Positions 63,844-64,000 of a stretch of DNA of 64,000 bases are shown one piece after another. Position numbers and translations under genes: made by a program. A model generated the notes under the pieces. That model was not told where the DNA came from and did not search any database. It was given only the letters and a program-made list of their open reading frames with translations. Location of the stretch: positions 62,001 to 126,000 of the forward strand of contig NZ_JACLAL010000001.1 in the NCBI RefSeq assembly GCF_014280875.1. Reading direction: 5' to 3'. Every line of letters starts with the position of its first letter. Position 1 is the stretch's first letter. The DNA is from Paenirhizobium daejeonense. GTDB taxonomy: Bacteria > Pseudomonadota > Alphaproteobacteria > Rhizobiales > Rhizobiaceae.

Positions 63844-63946
63844 AGCAATTCCGGCAAAAGTGGGAACCGGCTTTGCGTGAGGAATTGCGTAAAAACAAAA
63901 GGTTAGAGCATTGTAGGCGCCCCCGTTTTCGCCGCAAATGCTCTAG
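63841..63946. repeat. Mosaic intergenic repeat with inverted ends
   Basis: A run starting with TAGAGCAATTCC at 63841 and ending in a perfect inverted pair TAGAGCATT (63904-63912) / AATGCTCTA (63937-63945). GGAATTGC at 63881 partly inverts the first unit. It matches the look of dispersed intergenic elements in Rhizobiaceae. Confidence 0.65.
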
Positions 63947-64000
63947 ATCTCCGTAACACAGCCACGACCGGGTGGCAGACTTGCTGGCGGTCTCCCGGCC

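Overview
The window looks like a chromosomal segment of a GC-rich alphaproteobacterium of the Rhizobium/Agrobacterium group. The evidence is a clear RirA iron regulator with a divergent ferric-binding protein gene, an F1-ATPase zeta-type inhibitor (DUF1476), a PrsD/PrsE-like type I secretion pair beside exopolysaccharide genes, many solute catabolism genes, and dispersed palindromic repeats of a kind common in Rhizobiales. I see no prophage, insertion sequence, CRISPR array or rRNA operon. Only one tRNA is present (Gln, anticodon CTG).

Layout. 1-2.5 kb: end of a Zn/Cd/Pb P-type ATPase and a YafK-type L,D-transpeptidase lipoprotein. 2.5-7.7 kb: a LysR gene divergent from a three-gene run (2-oxoadipate dioxygenase/decarboxylase HglS, a D-2-hydroxyglutarate dehydrogenase-like flavoprotein, an aminotransferase) that reads as the lower part of lysine/2-aminoadipate catabolism. 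7.9-10.7 kb: two divergent HupE/UreJ permeases, an unknown membrane protein and a DUF1007 periplasmic protein, probably a nickel/cobalt system. 10.7-17.2 kb: a LysR gene, an Rrf2 regulator divergent from a CPYC flavoprotein, mmsA with a duplicated 3' end, and a YjgN/M48 peptidase pair. 17.2-19 kb: ferric-binding protein and rirA around a shared promoter with an RirA-type operator and an Irr-type motif. 19-28.9 kb: GMC oxidoreductase, gluconokinase, MASE1-GGDEF cyclase, puuA-puuB-aguB polyamine operon, dadA, DUF454.

28.9-49 kb is the most unusual part. A minus-strand run encodes a repetitive acidic protein (331 aa), a 681-aa protein with five copies of a 19-residue motif, a type I secretion ABC transporter with a long disordered N-terminus, its HlyD partner, a small helical protein with an RX4H motif, and an acetyltransferase fused to TPRs. 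A LuxR-type regulator is divergent across a 0.7-kb intergenic region. Next to it lies a polysaccharide cluster: UDP-glucuronate decarboxylase, UDP-glucose 4-epimerase, a membrane GT2 synthase, a DUF995 protein, a GH26 hydrolase and a GT4. I infer that this region makes and exports an extracellular matrix containing two secreted proteins and a beta-glycan; I do not recognise a described system that matches it.

49-64 kb is more ordinary: tRNA-Gln, a Ppx/GppA phosphatase with a basic tail followed by rlmE, a DHA2 exporter, two hydrolases, the zeta inhibitor, guaB, MAPEG, a zinc alcohol dehydrogenase, oxyR divergent from katG, a TetR regulator and a terminal mosaic repeat.
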